Source: Gammaproteobacteria bacterium (GTDB taxonomy: Bacteria > Bacillota_I > Bacilli_A > Izemoplasmatales > UBA1188). Taken from it: a stretch of DNA of 20,293 nucleotides. The translations under genes were made by a program, and so were the position numbers. The notes under the pieces are model-generated. The model worked only from the letters and a program-made list of their open reading frames with translations, ran no database searches and was not told where the DNA came from. Shown piece after piece: positions 1-6,354 of this stretch; position 1 is the first letter of the stretch; every line of letters begins with the position of its first letter. Location of the stretch: positions 1 to 20,293 of the forward strand of contig JAILNJ010000007.1 in NCBI GenBank assembly GCA_024691665.1. Reading direction: 5' to 3'.

Positions 1-52
1 CGTTCAAGATTTAACTGACAAGTTCATTAAAGAAATCGACACATTACTTGAT
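1..52 (+). repeat. Exact inverted copy of an internal frr segment at the window edge
   Basis: These 52 bases are the perfect reverse complement of 1844-1895, inside frr near its 3' end. Read on the plus strand they encode the RRF piece VQDLTDKFIKEIDTLLD. The identity stops sharply: base 53 no longer matches, and from there on the sequence is the 5' part of dxr on the minus strand. There is no start codon or rest of frr around it. A short perfect inverted copy at the very end of a sequence, cutting an essential gene, looks like a chimeric read or contig-end artefact. A real inverted duplication cannot be excluded from the sequence alone. Confidence 0.95.
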
Positions 53-163
53 ATTATAACCACATGCAAGTCCAATAACTTCTATATCTGTATATTCTCT
101 TATAACGTCTAAGGTTTGAGTTCCAATTGAACCAGTTGAACCTAGTAAAATTAATTTTCTCAT
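53..163 (-). CDS. dxr: 1-deoxy-D-xylulose 5-phosphate reductoisomerase, N-terminal fragment
   Basis: DXR converts 1-deoxy-D-xylulose 5-phosphate to MEP with NADPH, the first committed step of the MEP isoprenoid pathway. Starting at the ATG at 163-161, 37 codons read MRKLILLGSTGSIGTQTLDV and continue to LACGYN. That is the start of the Rossmann NADPH-binding domain, with the GSTGSIG nucleotide loop at residues 8-14. The full protein is about 380 residues, so roughly nine tenths is missing. The frame breaks at 53/52, where an inverted frr fragment begins and gives a stop two codons later (46-44). The order uppS-cdsA-dxr is the usual one in Firmicutes, which supports the call. The spacer to cdsA is 23 bp and holds no Shine-Dalgarno sequence. 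The truncation is probably a sequence-end artefact, not a real pseudogene. Confidence 0.85.
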
Positions 164-187
164 ACGCGTGTGCGCGTGCGTATATAT
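161..187. other. 27-nt strictly alternating pyrimidine/purine tract (Z-DNA-prone)
   Basis: From 161 to 187 every base alternates pyrimidine and purine. The centre (165-180) is made only of CG, TG and GC steps, and the last part is TATATAT. The tract spans the spacer between the cdsA stop and the dxr start codon and includes the dxr ATG. It is strongly GC-rich against very AT-rich surroundings. Alternating CG/TG runs are the classical sequence able to adopt left-handed Z-DNA under negative supercoiling; whether it does so here is inference. Confidence 0.75.
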
Positions 188-1029
188 TATATTAGTATAA
201 TAAGCACGCAAACTCCTACAAATATATATGAATCAAATCTATCAAGGATACCACCGTGTCCTGGGAAGATTTGAGAGTAATCTTTAATCTCATATTCTCT
301 TTTAAGTTTAGATGCGAATAGATCACCTATTTCATCAATAACTGATAGAACTAAAGAGAATAATATAACGAGTAATATTGCCCATACATCTTGAACATTA
401 GGGAATAATACTTTATGTACATTAGTTAGTATTGCGAATACTGGAGGAATTACTACACTAAATGCAGTACCAGCTATACTTCCTTCAATACTCTTTTTAG
501 GAGAAATTGTTGGGGCAAGCTTATGTTTACCAAACTTAGACCCAAAGAAATAGGCAAACATATCAGTACACATACAGATAAGTACTGCATAGATTAGTAC
601 AAATAATCCTTCTCTATATAGTCCAGTTTCTATATTTCTAATTAAAGCTAGGCTACTAAATCCAATAGCTGGATAAAATATACTTAATAGTGAATTTCCA
701 AGATTATGAATATTCATTCTCTTATCAAATATCATTAACGCTCCAAAATATAGGAACATGAGTAATAAGTAGAATCCAATATACATAAATTCTTTTAAGA
801 AGATAGAATAATAGATTACTGAATAGCTTAAAGCTGATAAAACAATGTTAGCTATTCTTCTTGAATCCCATTTATCTTCTTTTTTAAACATCTTTTCAAG
901 TTCATATGTCGCACCAACAGATAATAATCCTGCGAATATTACCATAAAGATTTTCCCAAAGAATACTACAGGAGTAATTAAGACAATTAATACAATTGCG
1001 GTAATGGTTCTTTTCTTTAAATCACTCAT
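187..1029 (-). CDS. cdsA: Phosphatidate cytidylyltransferase (CDP-diglyceride synthase)
   Basis: CdsA makes CDP-diacylglycerol from phosphatidic acid and CTP at the cytoplasmic membrane, the branch point to phosphatidylglycerol and cardiolipin. The 280-residue protein is strongly hydrophobic, with about eight membrane segments beginning at residue 10 or so. The C-terminal family signature is clear: S-x-K-x-KR at about 242-247, then KDY and PGHGGILDRFDS at about 259-270, which hold the metal- and CTP-binding acidic residues. Length is normal for the family. Its ATG overlaps the uppS stop by 4 bp (ATGA), so the two are translationally coupled. In cells with this order, UppS and CdsA both feed membrane-bound carrier and lipid synthesis. 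I see no anomaly in the coding part. Confidence 0.95.
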   Translation of the reverse strand: MSDLKKRTITAIVLIVLITPVVFFGKIFMVIFAGLLSVGATYELEKMFKKEDKWDSRRIANIVLSALSYSVIYYSIFLKEFMYIGFYLLLMFLYFGALMIFDKRMNIHNLGNSLLSIFYPAIGFSSLALIRNIETGLYREGLFVLIYAVLICMCTDMFAYFFGSKFGKHKLAPTISPKKSIEGSIAGTAFSVVIPPVFAILTNVHKVLFPNVQDVWAILLVILFSLVLSVIDEIGDLFASKLKREYEIKDYSQIFPGHGGILDRFDSYIFVGVCVLIILI

Positions 1030-1721
1030 TCTTTTATTCCTCCAAATCTTCTATTTCTATTGTTATATTCTTCTATAGCCTTATCTAGTTCATCTTCATT
1101 AAACTCAGGCCAATATACTTTTGTGAAATATAATTCTGCATAACTAGCTTCAAGAAGTAAGAAATTAGATAATCTTAATTCTCCACCAGTTCTAATTAAT
1201 AAATCAATTAAAGGTAATTCTTTAGTAGATAAATAGTTATAAATATCTTTTTCATCCTTTAACTTAATATTATTTTCAACTAGATAATTAACTGCGTTAT
1301 ATACGTCATTTAATTCTCCATAGTCGAAACAAATATTCACAATCATTCCTGTGCAATCTTTAGTTTTATTAACTAGATTATCAAGTGATTTTAGAGTAGC
1401 TTTAGGCACTCTATCTTTTCTTCCTGAAACTATTACTCTAATATTATTATTAATATATTCTTCGATATCACTTTCAAATTGGCCAGGGATAGACATTAAG
1501 AATTTAACTTCCGCCTCAGGTCTAGCCCAGTTCTCAGTAGAAAAACAATATAAAGATAAGGCTTTTACCCCAATTTTAGACGCATAAATAGATAGAGACT
1601 TAACTCTATCAAATCCAACTTTATGTCCAAATGATCTTGGTTTACCCTGAAGTTTTGCCCATCTTCCATTTCCATCAAGGATGATTGCGATATGTGATGG
1701 TACTCTTAAATTCTCTTTCAT
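1026..1721 (-). CDS. uppS: Undecaprenyl diphosphate synthase (isoprenyl transferase)
   Basis: This is a cis-prenyltransferase that extends farnesyl-PP with isopentenyl-PP to the C55 carrier lipid used for peptidoglycan and other surface polymers. Using the ATG at 1721 it has 231 residues. The catalytic Asp lies in ILDGNGRWA (D16). It is followed by the SLYCFSTENWARP motif and the C-terminal LIRTGGELRLSNFLL and AYAELYF-type motifs. An in-frame TTG at 1739 would add six residues, but a TATAAT -10 box lies inside that extension and the homologous proteins begin close to the ATG, so the ATG is preferred. A run AAAAGGG sits only two bases before the ATG, too close for a normal Shine-Dalgarno. It overlaps cdsA downstream by 4 bp. 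Confidence 0.95.
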   Translation of the reverse strand: MKENLRVPSHIAIILDGNGRWAKLQGKPRSFGHKVGFDRVKSLSIYASKIGVKALSLYCFSTENWARPEAEVKFLMSIPGQFESDIEEYINNNIRVIVSGRKDRVPKATLKSLDNLVNKTKDCTGMIVNICFDYGELNDVYNAVNYLVENNIKLKDEKDIYNYLSTKELPLIDLLIRTGGELRLSNFLLLEASYAELYFTKVYWPEFNEDELDKAIEEYNNRNRRFGGIKE

Positions 1722-1730
1722 AGCCCTTTT

Positions 1731-1760
1731 ATTATACAATATTTATTCTATATTTCTTAA
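1731..1760 (-). promoter_or_regulatory. Candidate promoter for uppS-cdsA-dxr
   Basis: On the minus strand a perfect -10 TATAAT occupies 1736-1731, with a weak -35-like TTAAGA at 1760-1755 and 18 bp between. It directly follows the terminator behind frr, where a new transcription unit is expected. The -10 box ends only nine bases before the uppS ATG, so the RNA would begin at or just before the start codon. Confidence 0.5.
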
Positions 1761-1770
1761 ATATATAATA

Positions 1771-1795
1771 AAAACCACACAATCCGTGTGGCTTT
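1771..1795 (-). terminator. Intrinsic terminator after frr
   Basis: On the minus strand a six-pair stem (CCACAC / GTGTGG, 1791-1786 with 1780-1775) with a five-base loop is followed at once by TTTTTATTATA. Flanking A and T bases extend the stem by a G-T and three A-T pairs. It lies 19 bases past the frr stop. Confidence 0.85.
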
Positions 1796-1813
1796 AATAA
1801 TTAATACTGTTTG

Positions 1814-2374
1814 CTAGATAGTCATGATGTCGTTTACTTTAGCATCAAGTAATGTGTCGATTTCTTTAATGAACTTGTCAGTTAAATCTTGAACGTCTTT
1901 TAAGTAAGCTTCGAGCATATCTTCAGAGATTTCTTTATCCTTCTCATTCTTCTTGAGTTGGTTATTAACTTCTCCTCTAACATTTCTAACTACTACTTTA
2001 GCTTCTTCTGCACGTTTCTTAACATCTTTAACAGTATTGTTTCTGTTTTCCTCAGTCATTGGAGGAAGAACTATTCTTAATCCTAATCCATCATTTTGTG
2101 GTGTAACACCTAGGTTCGCAGCTAAAATTGCCTTATTGATATCATTTAATGCATTTCTATCATAAGGTTTGATATAGATTTGGTTAGCTTCAGGTACAGA
2201 AATACCAGCAACTTGAGTAATAGGAGTTTCAACTCCATAATAATCAAATCTTACGCCATCGAACATTTTAGGATTAGCACGTCCAGTTCTAGCTTTTTGG
2301 AGGGCTTCTTTATAGTTTTTTAAGACTCCTTCCATCTTTTCTTCGCATTCCATCATTAATTCATCAGAATCCAT
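1814..2374 (-). CDS. frr: Ribosome recycling factor
   Basis: RRF acts with EF-G to split the post-termination ribosome. At 186 residues it has the family length of about 185. The N-terminal helix carries KARTGRANP at about 27-35, the strongly conserved RRF signature, followed by the YYGVETPITQVA beta domain, and the long C-terminal helices close the three-helix bundle. Its Shine-Dalgarno (AAGGAGA) is embedded in the last codons of pyrH, which stops 2 bp before the frr ATG, so the two are coupled. Bases 1844-1895 near its 3' end reappear as an exact inverted copy at the left edge of the window. Confidence 0.97.
   Translation of the reverse strand: MDSDELMMECEEKMEGVLKNYKEALQKARTGRANPKMFDGVRFDYYGVETPITQVAGISVPEANQIYIKPYDRNALNDINKAILAANLGVTPQNDGLGLRIVLPPMTEENRNNTVKDVKKRAEEAKVVVRNVRGEVNNQLKKNEKDKEISEDMLEAYLKDVQDLTDKFIKEIDTLLDAKVNDIMTI
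1844..1895 (-). repeat. Source copy of the 52-bp inverted repeat (inside frr)
   Basis: This segment codes for the VQDLTDKFIKEIDTLLD part of RRF and matches the reverse complement of bases 1-52 at every position. It sits in an intact reading frame, so it is the original and the edge copy is the displaced one. Confidence 0.95.
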
Positions 2375-2376
2375 TA

Positions 2377-3090
2377 TTAATTCTCCTTTTTAATTAAGGT
2401 GCCCTTAACTTCGCCTTTAAAGGCTTTAGTAATTGAACATTCCTTATCAACTTCAAAAACTAAAATGTCAATGTCACATTCATCTGCGAGTTTCGCAGCT
2501 TCAAGATCCATGACTTTAAGTTCTCTTTCAAATAATTCCTTATGAGTTAGTATATCATATTTTTTAGCATCTTCAAATACTCTAGGGTCCTTATCATATA
2601 CTCCATCAACCCCTGATTTACCCATTAATACTAATTTTACATTAGTATCTTTAGCTTTCATGAGTGTCGCACTATCAGTTGAGCAGTAAGGATTACCAGT
2701 TCCACCAGCATAAATATTAACGTATCCTTCCTCAAGTGATTTAATAGCGTCTTCAGGGTTATAATCAAGCATTACTTTAGGGAATGAGAGCGAAGTATAA
2801 AGTTTAACCTTTACACCCAACTTTTTAAGACAATCATTTAAAGCGATTGAGTTAAGCATAGTTCCCATCATACCCATATAATCACAATCAACTCTTGATA
2901 GTCCAATCTTTTCAGAATCTCTTCCTCTAAAGAAATTACCACCACCGATGACTATACCAATATTATATTTATTTAATAACCAAGCTTCTTTAATGTCTTT
3001 AGCAAATACAAGTAATTTATCATAATCGATACCTGAATCTTGTCTGCCTTTTAAGACTTCACCTGAGAGCTTTAAGATTACATTGTTCAT
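2377..3090 (-). CDS. pyrH: UMP kinase
   Basis: PyrH phosphorylates UMP to UDP with ATP, feeding UTP and CTP synthesis; it belongs to the amino-acid kinase family, not the adenylate-kinase family. The 237-residue protein begins VILKLSGE, the phosphate-binding Lys/Gly strand. GGGNFFRGRD follows at 49-58, then the UMP-binding GGTGNPYCSTDSA segment at about 131-143 and DGVYDKDPR at about 165-173. The length is normal. The Shine-Dalgarno is strong (AAAGGAGG, about 6 bp before the ATG). The gene is tightly linked to frr and follows the tsf terminator hairpin with no clear promoter of its own, so it probably depends on read-through or on a promoter within tsf. Confidence 0.97.
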   Translation of the reverse strand: MNNVILKLSGEVLKGRQDSGIDYDKLLVFAKDIKEAWLLNKYNIGIVIGGGNFFRGRDSEKIGLSRVDCDYMGMMGTMLNSIALNDCLKKLGVKVKLYTSLSFPKVMLDYNPEDAIKSLEEGYVNIYAGGTGNPYCSTDSATLMKAKDTNVKLVLMGKSGVDGVYDKDPRVFEDAKKYDILTHKELFERELKVMDLEAAKLADECDIDILVFEVDKECSITKAFKGEVKGTLIKKEN

Positions 3091-3110
3091 AAGAAACCTC
3101 CTTTTTGGGT

Positions 3111-3138
3111 AAAAAAAGAAACACGAAAACCGTGTTTC
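3111..3138 (-). terminator. Terminator or attenuator hairpin between tsf and pyrH
   Basis: On the minus strand an eight-pair perfect stem (GAAACACG / CGTGTTTC, 3138-3131 with 3125-3118) and a five-base loop are followed by seven Ts (3117-3111). It starts 8 bases after the tsf stop and ends only a few bases before the pyrH Shine-Dalgarno, so it may let part of the transcripts through. Confidence 0.85.
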
Positions 3139-3146
3139 CTTTTTAA

Positions 3147-4031
3147 CTACTTAATTTGTTCCATTACTTCTTTAACGAAGTCAGATTCTTTCTTTTCGAT
3201 ACCAACACCAACTACATTTCTTGAATAAGAAACGAGTTCAGTATTGTTTTGTGCTAAGTATTGAGCAACTGTTGTATTAGGATCAACAATAACTCCTTGG
3301 TGAACTAAGCATACTTCCTTAAGTTCTTTTTGAAGACGACCTTCAATCATCTTAGCAATGATTTGGTCAGGCTTATTAGGATTTTGTTCTTTAGATTCTT
3401 TAGTTAATACTTCTCTTTCTTGAGCTAACCATTCTTCAGAAACTTCTGATTCATCCTTATAAAGTGGGTTGTTTGCACATACAGTCATTGCTAAAACTTT
3501 TGCTACTTGAGCGTCTGTTCCATTAACGATTGTAACAACTGCAATCTTACCACCATTGTGTTTATAAACACCAAATAATTGGTTGTCAGCTTTTTCAATA
3601 ACTTTAACGTTTCTTAAAGTGATCTTTTCACCAATAACAGCAGTGAAACCTAATACCATATCAGCAACTGTTTCACCTTTTTCATTTTTAACATTTAAAG
3701 CATCTTCAGTGTTATTAACACCAGAAGCTAATAAAACTTTACCAACTTCAGCTTGGAAGTTTTTGAATTTTTCATTCTTAGCTACGAAATCTGTTTCACA
3801 GTTAATTTCATATACTAAAGCTTTATTTCCTTCAACTAATACTTCAAATAAACCTTCAGCAGATACTCTTGAAGCTTTCTTAACGGCTTTGGCCATTCCT
3901 TTTTCACGGAGCCATTTAACAGCTTCATCAATATTGTTGTTAGATGCATCTAATGCCTTCTTGCAATCAAGAACGCCTGCACCTGTCATTTCTCTTAATT
4001 CTTTTAATAATTGAGTAGTGCTCTTTTCCAT
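3147..4031 (-). CDS. tsf: Elongation factor Ts
   Basis: EF-Ts is the guanine-nucleotide exchange factor that regenerates EF-Tu-GTP. The 294-residue protein starts with the UBA-like N-terminal domain (LLKELREMTGAGVLDCKKAL, residues 8-27). The core dimerisation domain follows, with the TDFVAKN motif at 80-86 that contacts EF-Tu. Length is typical. It is placed 20 bp downstream of rpsB, the usual rpsB-tsf pair, with a Shine-Dalgarno TTAGGAGA before the ATG. A hairpin terminator lies just after the stop. Unlike the plus-strand genes, its Ala GCA codons follow T or G freely, which fits a highly expressed gene with different codon-context pressure. Confidence 0.97.
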   Translation of the reverse strand: MEKSTTQLLKELREMTGAGVLDCKKALDASNNNIDEAVKWLREKGMAKAVKKASRVSAEGLFEVLVEGNKALVYEINCETDFVAKNEKFKNFQAEVGKVLLASGVNNTEDALNVKNEKGETVADMVLGFTAVIGEKITLRNVKVIEKADNQLFGVYKHNGGKIAVVTIVNGTDAQVAKVLAMTVCANNPLYKDESEVSEEWLAQEREVLTKESKEQNPNKPDQIIAKMIEGRLQKELKEVCLVHQGVIVDPNTTVAQYLAQNNTELVSYSRNVVGVGIEKKESDFVKEVMEQIK

Positions 4032-4051
4032 TTGGTATATCTCCTAAATTA

Positions 4052-4981
4052 TTATTTTGAGAGAACTTCGATAAGTTCTGCTTTCTTCATATCTGAATAA
4101 CCAGTGATTCCTCTTGCTTTAGCTAATGCTTTGAGTTCAGCAACTTTAAGGCTATTTAAGTCTTGAGCTTCTTCAGCTTTAGGAGCTTCTTCAGCTTTTG
4201 GAGCTTCTTTAGCTTCTTCTTTGTTAACCATTTCAACTACTACTTCTTCAGCAAGAATTTCTTTTTCAAGTGCAACTTCAGCTGGTGTTTCAACAACGCC
4301 TCCAGCACCTTCGATTAATGCGTCTGCCATCTTAGCAACGATTAACTTGAGTGATCTGATTGCATCGTCATTTGCAGGGATAACGTAATCTACATCATCT
4401 GGATCGCAGTTTGTATCAACGATTCCGAATACTGGGATTCTAAGTCTCTTAGCTTCGAGAACTGCAGTTCTTTCTTCATGTGGATCAACTACAAAGATTG
4501 CTTGTGGGAGAGTATTCATTTCATAAATACCACCAAAGAACTTTTGAAGTCTTACTACTTCAGCTCTGATTTCATTAACTTCTTTCTTAGGAAGAGACTT
4601 AACAGTTTCTTCATCAGCGAGTAATTTTTCGAAATCTTGAAGCTTCTTAACTGACTTTCTGATAGTCTTGAAGTTAGTCATAGTTCCGCCAAGCCATCTA
4701 ACATTAACATAGTAATGTCCGCATCTTAATGCTTCTTCTTTAATTACTTCTTGATCTTTTTTCTTTGTTCCAACGAAGAGAACTTTACCACCATCTTTAC
4801 CGATTTCTTTGAATACTTCATAAGCTTGATCGATGCAAGCACTAGTCTTTTCAAGGTCGATAATGTGTGTTCCGCCTCTTGATGTGAAGATGTATTGTCC
4901 CATTTTAGGATTCCATCTGTTGGTCTGATGACCAAATTGTACGCCAGCCTCTAAAAGGCTCTTCATAGGTATAACAGCCAT
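4052..4981 (-). CDS. rpsB: 30S ribosomal protein S2 with a C-terminal Rho-N/SAP-like extension
   Basis: S2 binds late to the 30S subunit and bridges head and body. Residues 1 to about 230 are a normal S2, with EAGVQFGHQTNRWNPKM at 11-27, GTKKKDQEVI at 71-80, VRWLGGTMTNF at 94-104 and the VFGIVDTNCDPD segment at 184-195. Usual length is about 230-260; this one has 309. The surplus is an acidic Ala/Glu/Lys/Pro linker (about 232-273, with APKAEE twice in tandem). A final module at 274-309 (DLNSLKVAELKALAKARGI, then YSDMKKAELIEVL) matches by eye the Rho N-terminal/SAP-like helix-extension-helix fold, which in other proteins binds nucleic acid. The stop lies 20 bp before tsf. The function of the tail is inferred. 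Confidence 0.96.
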   Translation of the reverse strand: MAVIPMKSLLEAGVQFGHQTNRWNPKMGQYIFTSRGGTHIIDLEKTSACIDQAYEVFKEIGKDGGKVLFVGTKKKDQEVIKEEALRCGHYYVNVRWLGGTMTNFKTIRKSVKKLQDFEKLLADEETVKSLPKKEVNEIRAEVVRLQKFFGGIYEMNTLPQAIFVVDPHEERTAVLEAKRLRIPVFGIVDTNCDPDDVDYVIPANDDAIRSLKLIVAKMADALIEGAGGVVETPAEVALEKEILAEEVVVEMVNKEEAKEAPKAEEAPKAEEAQDLNSLKVAELKALAKARGITGYSDMKKAELIEVLSK

Positions 4982-5098
4982 GTTTTACAAATTCCTCCTT
5001 ATTTTCTGATTTTGTCCTCCACTACTTCTACGCCCCTTGGGCACCAAATCGATTGAATTGGCTCTCACCCTTCAGCTCCATAGTGTGTGTTTTTGGCC
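4982..5098 (-). promoter_or_regulatory. Structured 5' leader of rpsB-tsf, candidate S2 autoregulatory element
   Basis: About 117 nt separate the predicted start of transcription from the rpsB ATG. The leader is more GC-rich than other spacers here and contains pairable pieces: GCCC-AAG-GGGC, CCAA/TTGG just upstream of it, and CACTA/TAGTG that could close the whole domain. A Shine-Dalgarno TAAGGAGG lies 12 bases before the ATG. In gammaproteobacteria S2 represses its own mRNA through a leader of this position. I cannot match this leader to a known Rfam family by eye, so the regulation is inference. Confidence 0.45.
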
Positions 5099-5104
5099 TT
5101 GTCT

Positions 5105-5134
5105 ATTCTATCATACATTTATATAAAAATACAA
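5105..5134 (-). promoter_or_regulatory. Promoter of rpsB-tsf
   Basis: Minus strand: -35 TTGTAT at 5134-5129, an 18-bp spacer, and -10 TAGAAT at 5110-5105 preceded by TGA, an extended -10. Transcription should start near 5098, leaving the long rpsB leader. Confidence 0.65.
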
Positions 5135-5159
5135 GTATTTTTTATAGGAGATTATAATT

Positions 5160-5189
5160 TTAAAAAATAGGCCACAAAAATGACCTATT
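5160..5189 (-). terminator. Intrinsic terminator after the 5194-6273 gene
   Basis: On the minus strand AATAGG pairs with CCTATT (5189-5184 with 5171-5166). Inside are one C/A mismatch and two further pairs. It is followed by a run of Ts (5165 downwards). It begins five bases after the stop of the coiled-coil gene and isolates it from rpsB. Confidence 0.75.
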
Positions 5190-5193
5190 ATTT

Positions 5194-6273
5194 TTAGTAT
5201 ATTTTACGGTTATTTATGATTAGATATCCATCTAACATTTCTTTCATTGTTTTATAAGATTTAAACAATAAAGACTTATTAAATGAGTCCTTATCAAGAG
5301 CAACTCTCTTAACATTTCCCTCATTATCTTTTAGTGATGCGTGAAGGTTTTTAAGTTGAAGTTCAAATAGATTTCCTTCATCTACTTCATCTTGAGTATC
5401 TAAAGTAACTATATCTTTATGCATTCTCTCTTTAGAATCACCAACATCATCAATAAATGATTCTTGAAGTTTCTTTAAGTTCAATACCTTTAATGAATCT
5501 CTAATTGTCTCCGCTCTATTAATTGAAATATAGTAATAAAGAAGATCGACGTTCTTCCATTCAGATGGGTTTAATGTATCTCCAAAATTATTTATAAGCA
5601 TGTTGTAAATATCATTCGCAGTATCATTATTTTCTTTTAAACTATTTTGATATTTTTCTGCGACAGCTAATACATCTTTTTCATAATCTTGGTATTCTTG
5701 TTTTTTCTTTTCAAGTTCTCTTTCAAGTTCAGCTAACTCATTTTTATAGTTTTGGATTTGGTCTTCGTTCACTCTTAATTGAGCTTTAATGTTCTCATCT
5801 TCAACAGTGAAATATTTAACTACATCTTTTTTACTTCTAAAGTAGAAAGCTACAAAGAATAGTAAGGCAATTAATGCGATTAGTGGAATGCCACCTTTCA
5901 TGAATAATTTAAGGAATTGATTATCGTTTTGATACTTAAGTCCGAATAGTACAAAGTATAATATCATACCCACAATAGTAACTAAAGAAAGTACTAAATA
6001 TAGCGAATTTCTCTTAGTTCTGTGAATCTCTTTTCTACTGCTTTCATGAATTCTTAAGATCTCATCTTCTAAGTCTTTATACTTTTTTGTAGTTTCAAGA
6101 ATTCTATCATTTGTATTAAGTATTTCATTGCTTTTTTCTTTGAGTAATCTATCTTGTGCAGAAATTGATTTATTGAGTTCTTTATTTGCATCACAAATTT
6201 GGCTTATCATTGATATGCCGCATCTTATTTGTAGTAATTCTTTTTTAACATTAGTTATTGTGCTCATTGCCAT
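5194..6273 (-). CDS. Unrecognised two-TM coiled-coil protein
   Basis: I do not recognise this 359-residue protein. It has a cytoplasmic-looking N-terminal helix, a charged coiled coil at about 37-85, membrane segments at about 91-111 and 127-146, and a longer Glu/Lys-rich coiled coil at about 158-215. The C-terminal domain holds a segment at about 239-266 (WKNVDLLYYYISINRAETIR, then DSLKVLN) that resembles the YIxxGRADTxxEAL-type motif seen in assorted Firmicute coiled-coil proteins. An ATG at 6288 is in frame, but it overlaps the GGAGG at 6286-6282. The ATG at 6273, 8 bp past that GGAGG, is the better start. A strong promoter lies upstream and a terminator downstream, so it is a single-gene unit between the atp and rpsB operons. 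A scaffold or envelope role is only a guess. Confidence 0.85.
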   Translation of the reverse strand: MAMSTITNVKKELLQIRCGISMISQICDANKELNKSISAQDRLLKEKSNEILNTNDRILETTKKYKDLEDEILRIHESSRKEIHRTKRNSLYLVLSLVTIVGMILYFVLFGLKYQNDNQFLKLFMKGGIPLIALIALLFFVAFYFRSKKDVVKYFTVEDENIKAQLRVNEDQIQNYKNELAELERELEKKKQEYQDYEKDVLAVAEKYQNSLKENNDTANDIYNMLINNFGDTLNPSEWKNVDLLYYYISINRAETIRDSLKVLNLKKLQESFIDDVGDSKERMHKDIVTLDTQDEVDEGNLFELQLKNLHASLKDNEGNVKRVALDKDSFNKSLLFKSYKTMKEMLDGYLIINNRKIY

Positions 6274-6308
6274 ACAGATAACCTCCATTAAAAATATAGG
6301 TTATGTTT

Positions 6309-6336
6309 ATTATATATATACTTGGCCATATTTCAA
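6309..6336 (-). promoter_or_regulatory. Strong promoter of the 5194-6273 gene, with an overlapping dyad
   Basis: Minus strand: -35 TTGAAA at 6336-6331, a 16-bp spacer, and a consensus -10 TATAAT at 6314-6309. An inverted repeat TACTTG-N9-CAAGTA (6319-6324 and 6334-6339) overlaps the -35 and spacer, where a repressor site would be effective; it has no T-run and so does not look like a terminator for atpC. Confidence 0.75.
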
Positions 6337-6354
6337 GTACTTTATAAATTTTTT

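Noticed and set aside
3583..4014. Plus-strand open frame of 143 codons opposite tsf
   Set aside because: It lies wholly antisense to tsf, has low-complexity Ser/Thr/Leu composition and no ribosome site; it is a shadow of tsf codon usage.
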